A stretch of 64,000 nt of DNA, from contig CAUZRQ010000008.1 in NCBI GenBank assembly GCA_963582065.1, positions 24,051 to 88,050 on the forward strand, written 5' to 3'. This DNA is from UBA8437 sp963582065. GTDB taxonomy: Bacteria; Planctomycetota; Planctomycetia; Planctomycetales; Planctomycetaceae. Of this stretch, positions 15,163 to 24,298 are shown one piece after another. Below the pieces are notes generated by a model that saw only the letters and a list, made by a program, of their open reading frames with translations, ran no database searches and had not been told where the DNA came from. The first letter of the stretch is position 1; the number at the start of each line of letters is the position of its first letter. The position numbers and the translations under genes are program-made.

Positions 15163-16644
15163 CTAGCCGATCAATTCCGGGACCACCTCGCCGCCGACGT
15201 TGGTCAGCCGAAGATCGAACCCGCCGAACCTCCGCGAAAGCCGCAGGTGGTCGAGACCGAACAGCCGCAGCAGCGTGGCGTGGAAGTCGTTGACATGCAC
15301 CGGGCGTTCGGCCGGGGCCCAGCCCAGGTCGTCGGTCCGACCCACCACCTGGCCACCCCGCACCCCGCCACCGGCCATCCACAGGCTGTAGGCATACGGG
15401 TGATGATCGCGCCCCGGTTGCTGCCCCTTCCCCTCGTGGGTATCGGCCAACGGAGTCCGGCCGAATTCGCCGCTGAAGACGACCAGCGTCGAGTCGAGCA
15501 GACCCCGCTGTTTCAGGTCCTTCAGCAGGGCACCGACCGGCTGATCGACCACGCTGGTGTTGTATTCGAGGTCTTTGTCGAGCGCATCGTGATGGTCCCA
15601 CGAGGCGTGGTAGAGGCTGATGAACCGCACGCCTCGCTCGACCATTCGACGAGCCAGCAGGCAGTTGCGTGCGAACGTCGCGTGTGCGTTTCCCGTGTAA
15701 CCGCGGTGCCGGTTGTTGGCCGGCTCGGACCGATCCACGCCGTAGGACTCGAGCGTCCGCCGGGTCTCGCCGGACAGGTCCATCAACTCGGGGGCGGCCG
15801 ACTGCATGCGGAACGCCAGTTCGTAAGCGGAGATTCGGCTGGCGATTTCCGGGTCACCGGTCAGAGCGAGCCGCTGCTGGTTGAGCCGGCGGATGGCGTC
15901 GAGGCTACGTGACTGGTCGGCCCGGTTGATCCCACCGGGATTCCCCAGGTTCAGCACCGGATCACCCTGGCTGCGGAAGACCACGCCTCGATACGACGAG
16001 GGCAGGAACCCGTTGGACCAGTTCGAAGTGCCGCCACTGGCCCCGGCACCGGCCGAAAGCACGACGTAGCCGGGCAGGTTCTCGCTGGCACTGCCCAGCC
16101 CGTAGGTCACCCACGACCCGACGCTCGGGCGGCCCAGTCGCCCCACTCCGGTGTGCATCATCAACTGGGCCGGATGGTGGTTGAATTCCTCGGTGTGCAT
16201 CGACCGCACGACCGCGATGTCATCAGCGCTGCGGGCGATCCAGGGCAGGCGATCCGAAAACTCGGTGCCGCAGTCTCCGGCCGGCGTGAACACCCGGGGA
16301 CTGCCTTTCAACCGTGCCGTTTTGGCATTGGTGAACGCCAGTCGTACTCCCTCGGTCAACTCGCGGGGCAGCGGCTCACCGTGGTGCCTGACCAATTCGG
16401 GTTTTGGGTCCAGCAGGTCGATCTGGCTGGGGGCTCCGGCCAGGAAAACGAAAATGCACTGCCTGGCTGTGGCGGGAAAGTGCCCGCCACGCATGGCCAA
16501 CGGGTTGGGCTGACCCGGAACCGGATCGGCAGCCATCAGTCCATCCCGGCCGAGCAACGACGAAAACGCCAATGCGCCCAGCCCGCTGGCCGAAGTCAGC
16601 AGGAAGTCGCGTCGCAGTGCGTCGCCACCGGTCCGGTTCTGCAT
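15163..16644 (-). CDS. DUF1501 domain protein, Tat-exported (paralogue 3, paired with DUF1549/1553)
   Basis: Seen: 493 residues from ATG 16644, with GTGAGTGAG upstream; ATG 16674 is in frame and would overlap the upstream gene. The signal is ALRRDFLLTSASGLGALAF. Key blocks: CIFVFLAGAPSQIDLLDPKP, VRSMHTEEFNHHPAQLMMHT, FISLYHASWDHHDALDKD, FSGEFGRTPLADTHEGKG and RDHHPYAYSLWMAGGGVRGG. Known: this subtype, with DHHPYAYSLWMAGGG, is the one regularly found directly after a DUF1549/DUF1553 cytochrome-like protein. Neighbours: the DUF1549/1553 gene ends 7 bases upstream on the same strand, so the pair is coexpressed and probably acts together outside the cytoplasm. Function unknown. Confidence 0.93.
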   Translation of the reverse strand: MQNRTGGDALRRDFLLTSASGLGALAFSSLLGRDGLMAADPVPGQPNPLAMRGGHFPATARQCIFVFLAGAPSQIDLLDPKPELVRHHGEPLPRELTEGVRLAFTNAKTARLKGSPRVFTPAGDCGTEFSDRLPWIARSADDIAVVRSMHTEEFNHHPAQLMMHTGVGRLGRPSVGSWVTYGLGSASENLPGYVVLSAGAGASGGTSNWSNGFLPSSYRGVVFRSQGDPVLNLGNPGGINRADQSRSLDAIRRLNQQRLALTGDPEIASRISAYELAFRMQSAAPELMDLSGETRRTLESYGVDRSEPANNRHRGYTGNAHATFARNCLLARRMVERGVRFISLYHASWDHHDALDKDLEYNTSVVDQPVGALLKDLKQRGLLDSTLVVFSGEFGRTPLADTHEGKGQQPGRDHHPYAYSLWMAGGGVRGGQVVGRTDDLGWAPAERPVHVNDFHATLLRLFGLDHLRLSRRFGGFDLRLTNVGGEVVPELIG

Positions 16645-16651
16645 GGCAGGC

Positions 16652-19441
16652 TCACTCACGGGTGATGAACTCATCGAGATTCAGGATGACACGGGCCACG
16701 CCGACCGAAGCAGCCGCCTCGACCAACGACGCCGTATGGGGCAACTTGCCCGGACCGACAACCTGGCGGGCCGACACCTCGTCGGTCCAGTACCGCTTGA
16801 GGTTGTACCGATACAGGTCACCCAGGACCTGCTGTTCGATCCGGCTTGCTTCCCGGCCCAGGCCGAATCGCACCGCCCGATCGACCACCAGCCGTGCCCG
16901 TTGATCAATGTCGGCGATCATCGGCAGGGGATCCACCAGGCGTCGACCCAACAGTTGCGCACACTCGACAAACACCGGATCGTTCCACAACGCCAGTGCC
17001 TGCAGCGGCGTGTTGGACCGCTCGCGACGAGTGCAGGCGGCATTGGAATCCGGAGCGTCGAATGTCACCAGCATCGGGTACGGCACCGTCCGCTGAAAGA
17101 ACGTGTAAAGCCCACGGCGGTAGCGATCGCCCCCGGTACTCACCTCCCACGAGAGACTGTTCTGGAACCCGAGCTTGACCAGATCGGTGGGCTGTGGGGG
17201 CCGAACGCTGGGGCCGCCGATGCGGGGATCCAGCAACCCGCTGACCGACAATGCCAGGTCACGGACGATTTCGCCTTCGACCCTCAGGCGGTTCTGCCGG
17301 GCCAACCACGAATTGTACGGGTCCCGCTCCTGGAGTTCCGGGCGGACAGACGACGACTGTCGATAGGTCGCCGAGGTGACGATCAACTCGTGCAGCCACT
17401 TCAGTCGCCAAGCCCCGTCGTTGGGATCGGCAAAGCGGAAGGCCAACCAATCGAGCAACTGGGGATGGGATGGAGGTTGGCCCTGGCTGCCGAAGTCGTC
17501 ATCGGTCGGAACGATCCCGCGGCCGAAGTACTGCTGCCAGACACGGTTGACGATCACCCGGGCGGTCAGCGGGTTGTCGCGGGCGACCAGCCAACGGGCC
17601 AGATCGAGCCGATCGGGGACCTTGCCCCTGGAGGCCAGCGGTGGAAGATCGGCGGGAGTCGCCCTCCGGACGACATGGCCCTTGTCGAGGAAATCGCCGC
17701 GGTGGTGGATTCGAGTCTCCCGGGCTGGTCGACGCTCCGCGACCGCCCGCGCCTTCGGCAACTCGCCTTCCGACGGCTTCGTCTTGCCGTTGCGGTCAAC
17801 GGCCGCGACCCGCTTGTCGAGTTCCGGCTCCCGGTAACCGAAGAACCGGATCAGCTTCAGCACCTGTTCGCCCGTCCGCTTCGCGGGCGGAGCCCGGAGC
17901 GTGGTGAGCAGGTCGACATCGGGAACTTTCTGCAGCAGCGGAACCGGGGCACTCGAGACCGACAGCTGAAACCGTCCGATGTTGTGATCGTCGTGCACCC
18001 GGTGATCCAGCTCGATCCTCAGTCTCACCGGACCGTCATTCGCCACGATCGGTCGTCGCAGCGAGAAGACGGCGACGTGATCCTTGCCCACCTTGGGATG
18101 AACAGCCCAGCCGTCTGTCCCATCATCGCCGAGCACCGAGGTGACCTGGCGGCTGTTCTGAGAGAAGTCGGCGCGGGCTGAGGCCAGTCGGTGCCGCTTG
18201 GCAACCGTGTTTTTCTTCTGCGACTCGACAAAGATCCTCAGGCTGGACAACACGAAGTTTCCGTTGGAGGCTCGCCCTGGCCCCCGGCTCGGCAAGCGTT
18301 CATCGGCCAGGACCTGCAACCTGATGGCCCGGATCGTCTTCGTGTCGGCACTGGCCCAGATGGTGTAGGTTTCGGGCTGGCTGTTGGGGCCGGTGGCCAG
18401 CACCGAGAAATCGTCCTCGACGGTCAGCTTGCTTCCCGCCGACCCCACGACTTCCCGGGGCCGCAGGACTTCCCAACCGGCCTGGGGCCGCAGGACATTC
18501 TTCTGCCACCGCGTGAAGGTCTCACTGCGGAATGCGGCCACGGCTTCGAGCAGCTTCGCGCGGCGAGCCCGGTAAGCTTCCAGTTGCTCACGATAAACCG
18601 CGGACTCCTGTTCGCTCTGAACCGTGATCAGCGGTTCGTCGAGGCTGTTGAAGAAGGCGTAGACGCCAAAATATTCATCCTGGCTGAACGAATCGAACTT
18701 GTGGTCATGGCACTGACAACACCCCAGCGTGATCCCCAGCCAGACCTTGCCCAGCGTGTTGGTGCGGTCGACGGTTCTCTTGACCCGATCCTCCTCGCGA
18801 TCCACGCCGCCCTCGGTGTTCACCAGCGTGTTGCGATGGAACCCGGTGGCGATCCTCTGATCGGTGGTCGCATCCGGCAGCAGGTCCCCGGCCAGTTGCT
18901 CGACGGTGAACCGGTCGAACGGCAGGTCGCGGTTGAGGGCCTCGATGACCCACTGGCGGTACCGCCAGGCGTGGGGCCGGATCCGGTCGGATTCGTAGCC
19001 GTTGCTGTCGCCGTAACGGGCCATGTCGAGCCAGAAGCGGCCCCAGCGCTCCCCGTAATGCGGCGAGGCGAGCAGTCGACGGACGATCGCACGGTAAGCG
19101 TCACGGGTCGGGTCGGCCAGGAACGACTTCACCAGATCCGGCTTCGGCGGCAGGCCTGTCAGGTCCAGGTGAATCCGCCTGAGCAACGTGGCCGGATCGG
19201 CCGACGGTGAGGGGCGGACCTCTTCGGCCGCCAGTCGCCTGAGAACGAAGCGGTCGATGCCGTTGAGAGCCTGTGCGGGCCGATCCACGTCGGGCAGATC
19301 GGGCCTGGTGATCGGCCGGTACGCCCAGTGCTGTTGACCGGGCCTGGGTGGTTCGGCCGCCTGGACGCAGCAGCCCGCCATGACCAGGACCATCCAGGTC
19401 CCGAGCAAACGCCGTCTCGGCAGTCTCAATGCTCCGACCAT
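16652..19441 (-). CDS. DUF1549/DUF1553 (PSCyt2-PSD1) exported protein
   Basis: Seen: 929 residues from ATG 19441, with GAGG 8 bases upstream. An N-terminal hydrophobic signal (TWMVLVMAGCCVQAAEPP) may be a lipoprotein type. DUF1549 spans about residues 55-270 with WGRFWLDMARYGDSNGYESD and a CCQCHDHK motif (CxxCH at 241-245). A variable middle region follows. DUF1553 spans about 600-890 with ARWLVARDNPLTARVIVNR, YFGRGIVPTDDDFG and LFTFFQRT-like stretches ending in RRERSNTPLQALALWNDP. Known: planctomycete-specific family, often with a haem-like motif, paired with DUF1501. Inferred: a periplasmic or membrane-bound redox-linked partner of the DUF1501 protein after it. A separate PSCyt1 domain is absent. 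Confidence 0.9.
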   Translation of the reverse strand: MVGALRLPRRRLLGTWMVLVMAGCCVQAAEPPRPGQQHWAYRPITRPDLPDVDRPAQALNGIDRFVLRRLAAEEVRPSPSADPATLLRRIHLDLTGLPPKPDLVKSFLADPTRDAYRAIVRRLLASPHYGERWGRFWLDMARYGDSNGYESDRIRPHAWRYRQWVIEALNRDLPFDRFTVEQLAGDLLPDATTDQRIATGFHRNTLVNTEGGVDREEDRVKRTVDRTNTLGKVWLGITLGCCQCHDHKFDSFSQDEYFGVYAFFNSLDEPLITVQSEQESAVYREQLEAYRARRAKLLEAVAAFRSETFTRWQKNVLRPQAGWEVLRPREVVGSAGSKLTVEDDFSVLATGPNSQPETYTIWASADTKTIRAIRLQVLADERLPSRGPGRASNGNFVLSSLRIFVESQKKNTVAKRHRLASARADFSQNSRQVTSVLGDDGTDGWAVHPKVGKDHVAVFSLRRPIVANDGPVRLRIELDHRVHDDHNIGRFQLSVSSAPVPLLQKVPDVDLLTTLRAPPAKRTGEQVLKLIRFFGYREPELDKRVAAVDRNGKTKPSEGELPKARAVAERRPARETRIHHRGDFLDKGHVVRRATPADLPPLASRGKVPDRLDLARWLVARDNPLTARVIVNRVWQQYFGRGIVPTDDDFGSQGQPPSHPQLLDWLAFRFADPNDGAWRLKWLHELIVTSATYRQSSSVRPELQERDPYNSWLARQNRLRVEGEIVRDLALSVSGLLDPRIGGPSVRPPQPTDLVKLGFQNSLSWEVSTGGDRYRRGLYTFFQRTVPYPMLVTFDAPDSNAACTRRERSNTPLQALALWNDPVFVECAQLLGRRLVDPLPMIADIDQRARLVVDRAVRFGLGREASRIEQQVLGDLYRYNLKRYWTDEVSARQVVGPGKLPHTASLVEAAASVGVARVILNLDEFITRE

Positions 19442-19449
19442 TCCCCGCC

Positions 19450-20862
19450 TCAGGATTGTTCGAACAACTCTCGCATCGGCTGCCCGTCGGCCAGCCGCCA
19501 TGGCCGACCGCCCCGATCATGGACTTCTCGCTTGGGATCGATCCCGAATCGCCAGTAGATCGTTGCGGCCAGGTCCGCCGGCGTCACCGGAAGGTCGGCC
19601 GGGTAGGCCCCCGAGGCATCGCTGGCCCCGTAGTAACTTCCGCCGCGGACACCGCCGCCGGCCAGCAGGACCGAATAGCAGTCGGGCCAGTGATCGCGAC
19701 CGGCATTGGAGTTGATCTTGGGCGTCCGTCCGAATTCTCCCAGCGCCACGACCAGCGTCGTCTCGAGCAGTCCCCGATCGTCGAGGTCCTCGATCAGGGC
19801 CGACAGGGCCTGGTCGGCCTGGGGCAGGAGGTACTTCTTGTGCTGGTTGAAGTTGTCGTTGTGCGAATCCCAGTTCTGGCCCTGCTGCAGGAAGTCGTAG
19901 ATGTTGACGAACGGCACGCCCGCTTCGACCAGTCGCCGGGCCAGCAACAGGTTCTGCCCCCGCATGTTGCGGCCGTACCCCTTCTCGGCCCCGTTGCCGC
20001 CCCCCCCGGGGATCTCCTTCATCATTCCGTATCGCTCGCGCAACGCCTTCGGCTCGCTGTCGATGTCCAACGCGCGGGACACCATCGGCGATCCGATCAA
20101 CTCGTAGGCCCTCTCGTAGAACGACCGCAGTTCGGTCATCGCCGAAGTGACGGCAGCCACCGGGAGCCCCGAGTCGATCTGATCGAGCAGGCTGCGACGT
20201 CCGGCCAGCCTGCCCGACGGCAGCGTCTCGGGCGATTTCAACGCATCGTTGCGATAGGTCAGCGTCTTGGGGTCACCGGTGATCTGGAACGGGTCGAAGG
20301 CCTTGCCCAGGAACCCCCCACCCTGGCACGGTGTGGGCACGACGTTGTGAAAGACCCACGGCAACGCGGCGTGGGGAATGTCGATGTCCCGGTGCTGGTT
20401 GAAGTAGTTGATCACCGCGCCGTAGCAGGGGAAGAACTGATCCATCACCGCGAATTCCTCGCGGTCTCCCATCGGCCCCTGCCGCCCGGTCAGCGACTCG
20501 GTCGAGGCCGAATCGTGCAGTCGGTTGGTGTGGTGCATGCTGCGGACCACCGCACAGTGATCCATCACCCTGGCCATGTGCGGCAGGTGTTCGCAGACGG
20601 GCATGCCGGGCACGTTCGAGGCCACCGGCCGGAATTCTCCCCGGATCGCCGTCGGCCCCTGGGGCTTCATGTCGTAGGTCTCGAGATGACTCGGCCCACC
20701 GTAATAGAAGACGATGATGCACGATCGGATCGCCGGCCGTCCGGCTGCGGCGATCTCGCGAGCCTGCAGCAGCCCGCCGAGCGAGAGTCCCAATCCACCG
20801 CCGGCCAGCGATGTCATCGCCTGGCGTCGGCTGACTCGCGGATTCGATGGGCTGATGATCAC
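19450..20862 (-). CDS. DUF1501 domain protein, Tat-exported, GTG start (paralogue 4)
   Basis: Seen: 470 residues from GTG 20862. The frame continues open upstream through the neighbouring gene, but the sequence there is the Arg-rich antisense-like frame of another DUF1501 gene. The Tat signal PRVSRRQAMTSLAGGGLGL begins right after the GTG, which fixes the start. Blocks: CIIVFYYGGPSHLETYDMKP, VCEHLPHMARVMDHCAVVR, ALGEFGRTPKINSNAGRDHW and VLLAGGGVRGGSYYGASD. A good extended -10 promoter sits 47 bases upstream. Neighbours: its stop is 8 bases before the DUF1549/1553 start, so it heads or joins a DUF1501 - DUF1549/1553 - DUF1501 operon. Confidence 0.92.
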   Translation of the reverse strand: MIISPSNPRVSRRQAMTSLAGGGLGLSLGGLLQAREIAAAGRPAIRSCIIVFYYGGPSHLETYDMKPQGPTAIRGEFRPVASNVPGMPVCEHLPHMARVMDHCAVVRSMHHTNRLHDSASTESLTGRQGPMGDREEFAVMDQFFPCYGAVINYFNQHRDIDIPHAALPWVFHNVVPTPCQGGGFLGKAFDPFQITGDPKTLTYRNDALKSPETLPSGRLAGRRSLLDQIDSGLPVAAVTSAMTELRSFYERAYELIGSPMVSRALDIDSEPKALRERYGMMKEIPGGGGNGAEKGYGRNMRGQNLLLARRLVEAGVPFVNIYDFLQQGQNWDSHNDNFNQHKKYLLPQADQALSALIEDLDDRGLLETTLVVALGEFGRTPKINSNAGRDHWPDCYSVLLAGGGVRGGSYYGASDASGAYPADLPVTPADLAATIYWRFGIDPKREVHDRGGRPWRLADGQPMRELFEQS

Positions 20863-20908
20863 AGCGAAAATTCCGGGGTCGTGGCCGAAAGCGGCAACTC
20901 GGCCCGAC

Positions 20909-20917
20909 AGTATAACA
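20909..20917 (-). promoter_or_regulatory. Candidate extended -10 promoter before DUF1501 paralogue 4
   Basis: Seen on the minus strand: TGTTATACT, i.e. TG-N-TATACT (five of six to TATAAT), in a GC-rich gap between two DUF1501 genes. It sits 47 bases before GTG 20862. No convincing -35 element is seen, as is usual for extended -10 promoters. It would allow the downstream genes to be expressed apart from paralogue 5. Confidence 0.42.
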
Positions 20918-20948
20918 CGGCACCGAGGAGACCGGATCCCCCGGGTCG

Positions 20949-22439
20949 CTAGCTCAACAGTTCCGGCCTCAGGCTGCCGGTGCCTGCGATCGGGTGCGGC
21001 TGCCCGTTGCGATCGGGCATCGTCATCTGCGAATCGTAACCCAGCAGGTGATACAGCGTGGCCTGCATGTCCTTGGGAGAAATCGGTGTCTCGCGAACGT
21101 CGCCCCCGTCCGAGGTGGTCCGACCGACAACGCGGCCGGCCGCCGTGCCACCACCGGCAACGACCGCCGTGTAGGCCCGCGACCAGTGGTCCCGGCCACC
21201 CCCGGGCTTCGAGTTGATCTTGGGCGTCCGCCCGTGCTCGCTCATCCACATCACCAGCGTCTCGTCGAGCAGCCCCCGGGACGACATGTCCTCGATCAGC
21301 GCCGAGTACGCCAGGTCGAAACCGGGCAGCAGCAGTTCTTTCAGGCGGGGGTAGTGGTACTGGTGAGTGTCCCAGGCCCCGTTGGCAAACTGGCCGAAAC
21401 AATCCCACAGCACCGTCACGAATCTCGCTCCCGATTCGATCAACCGCCGTGCGGCCAGGCAGGTCTGGCCGAACAGCGTCATACCGTAGCGCTCTCGCAG
21501 GGCCCGTGGTTCACGGTCAATGTCCAGGGCATCGAGGACCCGGCTGGATGTCAGCAACGACATCGCCACCTCACGCTGCCGGTCCATCGCCTGGACCTCC
21601 AGGCTGGCGTCCAGGTCGCGGCGTCCGCGTTCAAACTGTTCGAGCAGCGATTGTCTCAGGCCCAGCCGTTCGATCGACAGGTCCTTGGACAGCCGTGCCG
21701 CCGGCGACATGCGGAACCGCCCTTCAGGCGTCGTGCCACCGAACGGGTTCTTGAATCTCTTGGTCTGTGGCACCGTGTTCTTGGGGGCAACGTGCAGCCC
21801 CGGACCGTCGAAGTCGGTCCAGACCGGGTCATAGCGGTTGTTGAGAAAACCCGAGAACACCCCGGCGTTGACTGCCGGATTGTCAGTCTGCGAGTTCATC
21901 AGCCACGGCAGGCCGAGATTGCCCGGCATGCCACTCGGCGGATGGAGCCCCTGCTGTGCGTCGAGGTATTCGACAACCGAGCCGACATAGGGCCAGTGCT
22001 TCAGGTCCCGGGCCTTGGTCTCCAGGGCCGGCGTGTAGGTCGGGATGCCGGTCACAGCGTACGCCACACCGTGGAGCGGGTACTGGTGCGTCAGCGAACG
22101 GGCGACGGTCACCTTGTCCATCACACCGGCGACCCGCGGCAGCAACTCACAGACCCTCAGCCCCGGCAGCTTCGATTCGATCGACCCCAGTTCGCCCCGG
22201 ATCTCGACCGGCGCGTCGGGCTTCGGGTCGAACGTCTCATGGGTGGAGGGCGACCCGTAGGGGAACAGCAGGATGCACGACTTGGCCGAGCCCAACCCGG
22301 GGGATTGTGATGCGGCGGACTCGGCCGCCATCACGTCGCCCAGCCCGATGCCCAGCGGTCCCAGCGCACCCACATGGAGCAGGTCGCGACGCGTCAGGCC
22401 GTCGCAGAGCGTGCGGGGGTTTCCCTGGATCCTCAGCAT
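20949..22439 (-). CDS. DUF1501 domain protein, Tat-exported (paralogue 5)
   Basis: Seen: 496 residues from ATG 22439; ATG 22478 is in frame but adds a poor N-terminus. The Tat signal is LCDGLTRRDLLHVGALGPLG. Blocks: CILLFPYGSPSTHETFDPKP, VCELLPRVAGVMDKVTVARS, HQYPLHGVAYAVTGIPTYTP, VLWDCFGQFANGAWDTHQYH, WMSEHGRTPKINSKPGGGRD and AVVAGGGTAAGRVVGRTTSD. The HGRTPKIN variant replaces the common FGRTPKIN. Neighbours: another DUF1501 gene 86 bases downstream and a lactonase-like propeller upstream, all on the same strand. Family firm, function unknown. Confidence 0.93.
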   Translation of the reverse strand: MLRIQGNPRTLCDGLTRRDLLHVGALGPLGIGLGDVMAAESAASQSPGLGSAKSCILLFPYGSPSTHETFDPKPDAPVEIRGELGSIESKLPGLRVCELLPRVAGVMDKVTVARSLTHQYPLHGVAYAVTGIPTYTPALETKARDLKHWPYVGSVVEYLDAQQGLHPPSGMPGNLGLPWLMNSQTDNPAVNAGVFSGFLNNRYDPVWTDFDGPGLHVAPKNTVPQTKRFKNPFGGTTPEGRFRMSPAARLSKDLSIERLGLRQSLLEQFERGRRDLDASLEVQAMDRQREVAMSLLTSSRVLDALDIDREPRALRERYGMTLFGQTCLAARRLIESGARFVTVLWDCFGQFANGAWDTHQYHYPRLKELLLPGFDLAYSALIEDMSSRGLLDETLVMWMSEHGRTPKINSKPGGGRDHWSRAYTAVVAGGGTAAGRVVGRTTSDGGDVRETPISPKDMQATLYHLLGYDSQMTMPDRNGQPHPIAGTGSLRPELLS

Positions 22440-22538
22440 CGCGAGTCGGTCATCCCGTGGGGACTCAGGTCGTGGCAACAGGTACGCATTGTCATCCGAT
22501 CACCGGGTCACGGCAAGCACGGATCCGCCCGGCGGCGG

Positions 22539-23678
22539 CTAGCGAATCATGATGCACGAGGGGCTGGGAATCTTGATCGGCTCGCCCACCGACTTCAGCC
22601 CACCACTCTTGCTGTCGATCCTGAACACGGCCACGTTGCCGCTGGGCATGTTGGCACACAACAGCAACCGCCCGTCGGGAGTGATCGCCAGGTTCTGCGG
22701 CCCCTTGCCCAGGCTGGGAACGATCGCCACCGTCGTCAGCTTGCCGGACTTGCCGACCCGATAGATGGCGATCGAGTCGTGACCCCGGTTGGTCCCGTAG
22801 ACGAAACGTCCGTCGGGGGTCACCTTCACGTCGGCACAGTGACTGGTGCCGTCAAAGTCGGCCGGCAGGGTCGAAAGCGTCTGGCGTTCGATCAACACCC
22901 CGCTTCTCTTGTTGTAGTCCAGCACGGACACCGCGTTGGAGAGTTCGTGGATCACGTACACCCAGCGACCGTTGGGATGAAACGTCAGGTGTCGGGGGCC
23001 GGCGCCGGCCGGGGTCCGCACGAAGGGCTGTCGAGGAGTGGTCAACTCGGCATCGTCCGCGTCGAGCCGATAGCTCAGAACCTGGTCCAGCCCCAGGTCG
23101 GCCGAGAGCACGTAGCGGTTGTCGGGGCTGATGACGAAACAGTGAGCATGCGGTTCGGTCTGCCGAGAGGGGTTCACACTGCTGCCCTTGTGCTGCACAA
23201 AGGTGGCAGCCTTGCCCAGTGATCCGTCCCTGCGGATCGGCAGCGAAGCGACACTGCCGGAGGAGTAGTTGGCAACGACCAGCGTGCGACCGGTGGCATC
23301 GACGTCCAGGTAACAGGCCGTGGTCCCCAGGGCTGACTGGCGGTTGATCAGCTTCATCCGGCCGGTGTCTCCCTCGAGCCGAAACGCCGCGATCTCGTCG
23401 TTGACCTTGTCACCGAAATCGTCGGCGTGGATCGAGTAGAGAAACTTGCGGTCCGGCGAGAGAGCCAGGAAGAACGGGTTCTCGACGTTGGTCGTCCGGT
23501 GGACCGGCTTCATCGTGCCCTGTTTCACGTCGACCCGGAACGCGTGGATCGCTCCCGCATCTCCCTTGCCGAAGGCCGTCACGAAGACCAGCAGATCATC
23601 GTCCGCGGCCGACGGAGCCGACAAAACGCTACCGATCAGTCCCAGTGCCATCGCGCAGTTTCGCCATTGGTCGGACAT
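22539..23678 (-). CDS. Lactonase-family seven-bladed beta-propeller (6-phosphogluconolactonase-like)
   Basis: Seen: 379 residues, with GGAAGAAAAG directly before ATG 23678. A signal peptide covers ~1-25 (ALGLIGSVLSAPSAADD). Repeating blades read LALSPDRKFLYSIH, CYLDVDATGRTLVVANYSSG, CFVISPDNRYVLSADLGLDQ, LTFHPNGRWVYVIHELSN, VKVTPDGRFVYGTNRGHDSI and LAITPDGRLLLCANMPSGN. QTEPHAHC carries the conserved active-site-like His. Known: the family includes 6-phosphogluconolactonase (Pgl) and exported sugar-lactone hydrolases. Inferred: the signal peptide rules out a cytosolic pentose-phosphate role, so it probably opens sugar lactones in the periplasm. It precedes the DUF1501 cluster on the same strand. 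Confidence 0.88.
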   Translation of the reverse strand: MSDQWRNCAMALGLIGSVLSAPSAADDDLLVFVTAFGKGDAGAIHAFRVDVKQGTMKPVHRTTNVENPFFLALSPDRKFLYSIHADDFGDKVNDEIAAFRLEGDTGRMKLINRQSALGTTACYLDVDATGRTLVVANYSSGSVASLPIRRDGSLGKAATFVQHKGSSVNPSRQTEPHAHCFVISPDNRYVLSADLGLDQVLSYRLDADDAELTTPRQPFVRTPAGAGPRHLTFHPNGRWVYVIHELSNAVSVLDYNKRSGVLIERQTLSTLPADFDGTSHCADVKVTPDGRFVYGTNRGHDSIAIYRVGKSGKLTTVAIVPSLGKGPQNLAITPDGRLLLCANMPSGNVAVFRIDSKSGGLKSVGEPIKIPSPSCIMIR

Positions 23679-23841
23679 CTTTTCTTCCTGTTCACATCGT
23701 GGGTGTCAGTCGATTGCCGTTGTTCCCCGTCCCCCAGCTTACCAAACCAGTGTCCACGTCTCGCCACAGTGGCGGACCGAGAAACCGACGGCACGATCGA
23801 TCAGTTGCACACAACCCGAGAATCCGGGTCCCGGCCCCCGG

Positions 23842-24279
23842 CTAGTCCGCCGCCGCCGGGCATTCCACCAGTTCGGCCACGCCGTCGATTCGGCCGCAAA
23901 CGATCGCCACCTGCCCGAACCTGCAACCGATCGCCACAGCTTCGTCGCGGTTGATCCCCAGCACCAGCAGGCTGATCTCCGGCTCCCAGCCATCGCCGTC
24001 CGGGACACCCCGTCCCTGGAAGACTTCATAACCACGGTCGGCGAGTTCAGCCTCCAGCGCCTGGTGTCGCGAGAGATTGTCCGCCTGTGACAGCCGTCTC
24101 GAACCGGGATTGGCTGCCGAAATGAACGCCCACGCGGTGTCCGGCTGACCGCCGGCCCGGTGGCCCCAGCCACCGACCAGCTCTCCGATCCTCAGTTCGA
24201 CGGTCGTGCCGCCAACGTCGGCCTTGTAGGCCGTGGCACGATAAGCTTCCAGCAGCTGCTCTCGCCGATCGTCACTCAC
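23842..24279 (-). CDS. DUF3293 domain protein, GTG start
   Basis: Seen: 145 residues from GTG 24279, with GGAG about 9 bases upstream and 19 bases after the stop of the upstream propeller gene. It contains LLEAYRATAYKA, AWAFISAANPGSRRLSQADN, RHQALEAELADRGYEVFQGRG and EISLLVLGINRDEAVAIGCRFGQ. Known: this is the DUF3293 pattern (FITAxNPxS, then a Glu/Leu-rich helix and FGQxA), a small cytoplasmic family of unknown function common in Proteobacteria and others. No signal peptide. Odd: it is cotranscribed with exported proteins although it looks cytoplasmic. Confidence 0.78.
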   Translation of the reverse strand: MSDDRREQLLEAYRATAYKADVGGTTVELRIGELVGGWGHRAGGQPDTAWAFISAANPGSRRLSQADNLSRHQALEAELADRGYEVFQGRGVPDGDGWEPEISLLVLGINRDEAVAIGCRFGQVAIVCGRIDGVAELVECPAAAD

Positions 24280-24298
24280 ACTTCGGGACTCCAGCCGT

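Noticed and set aside
20863..21408. Upstream extension of DUF1501 paralogue 4 by 182 codons
   Set aside because: The extension overlaps another DUF1501 gene, is Arg/Gly-rich, and precedes a perfect Tat signal that marks the true start at GTG 20862.
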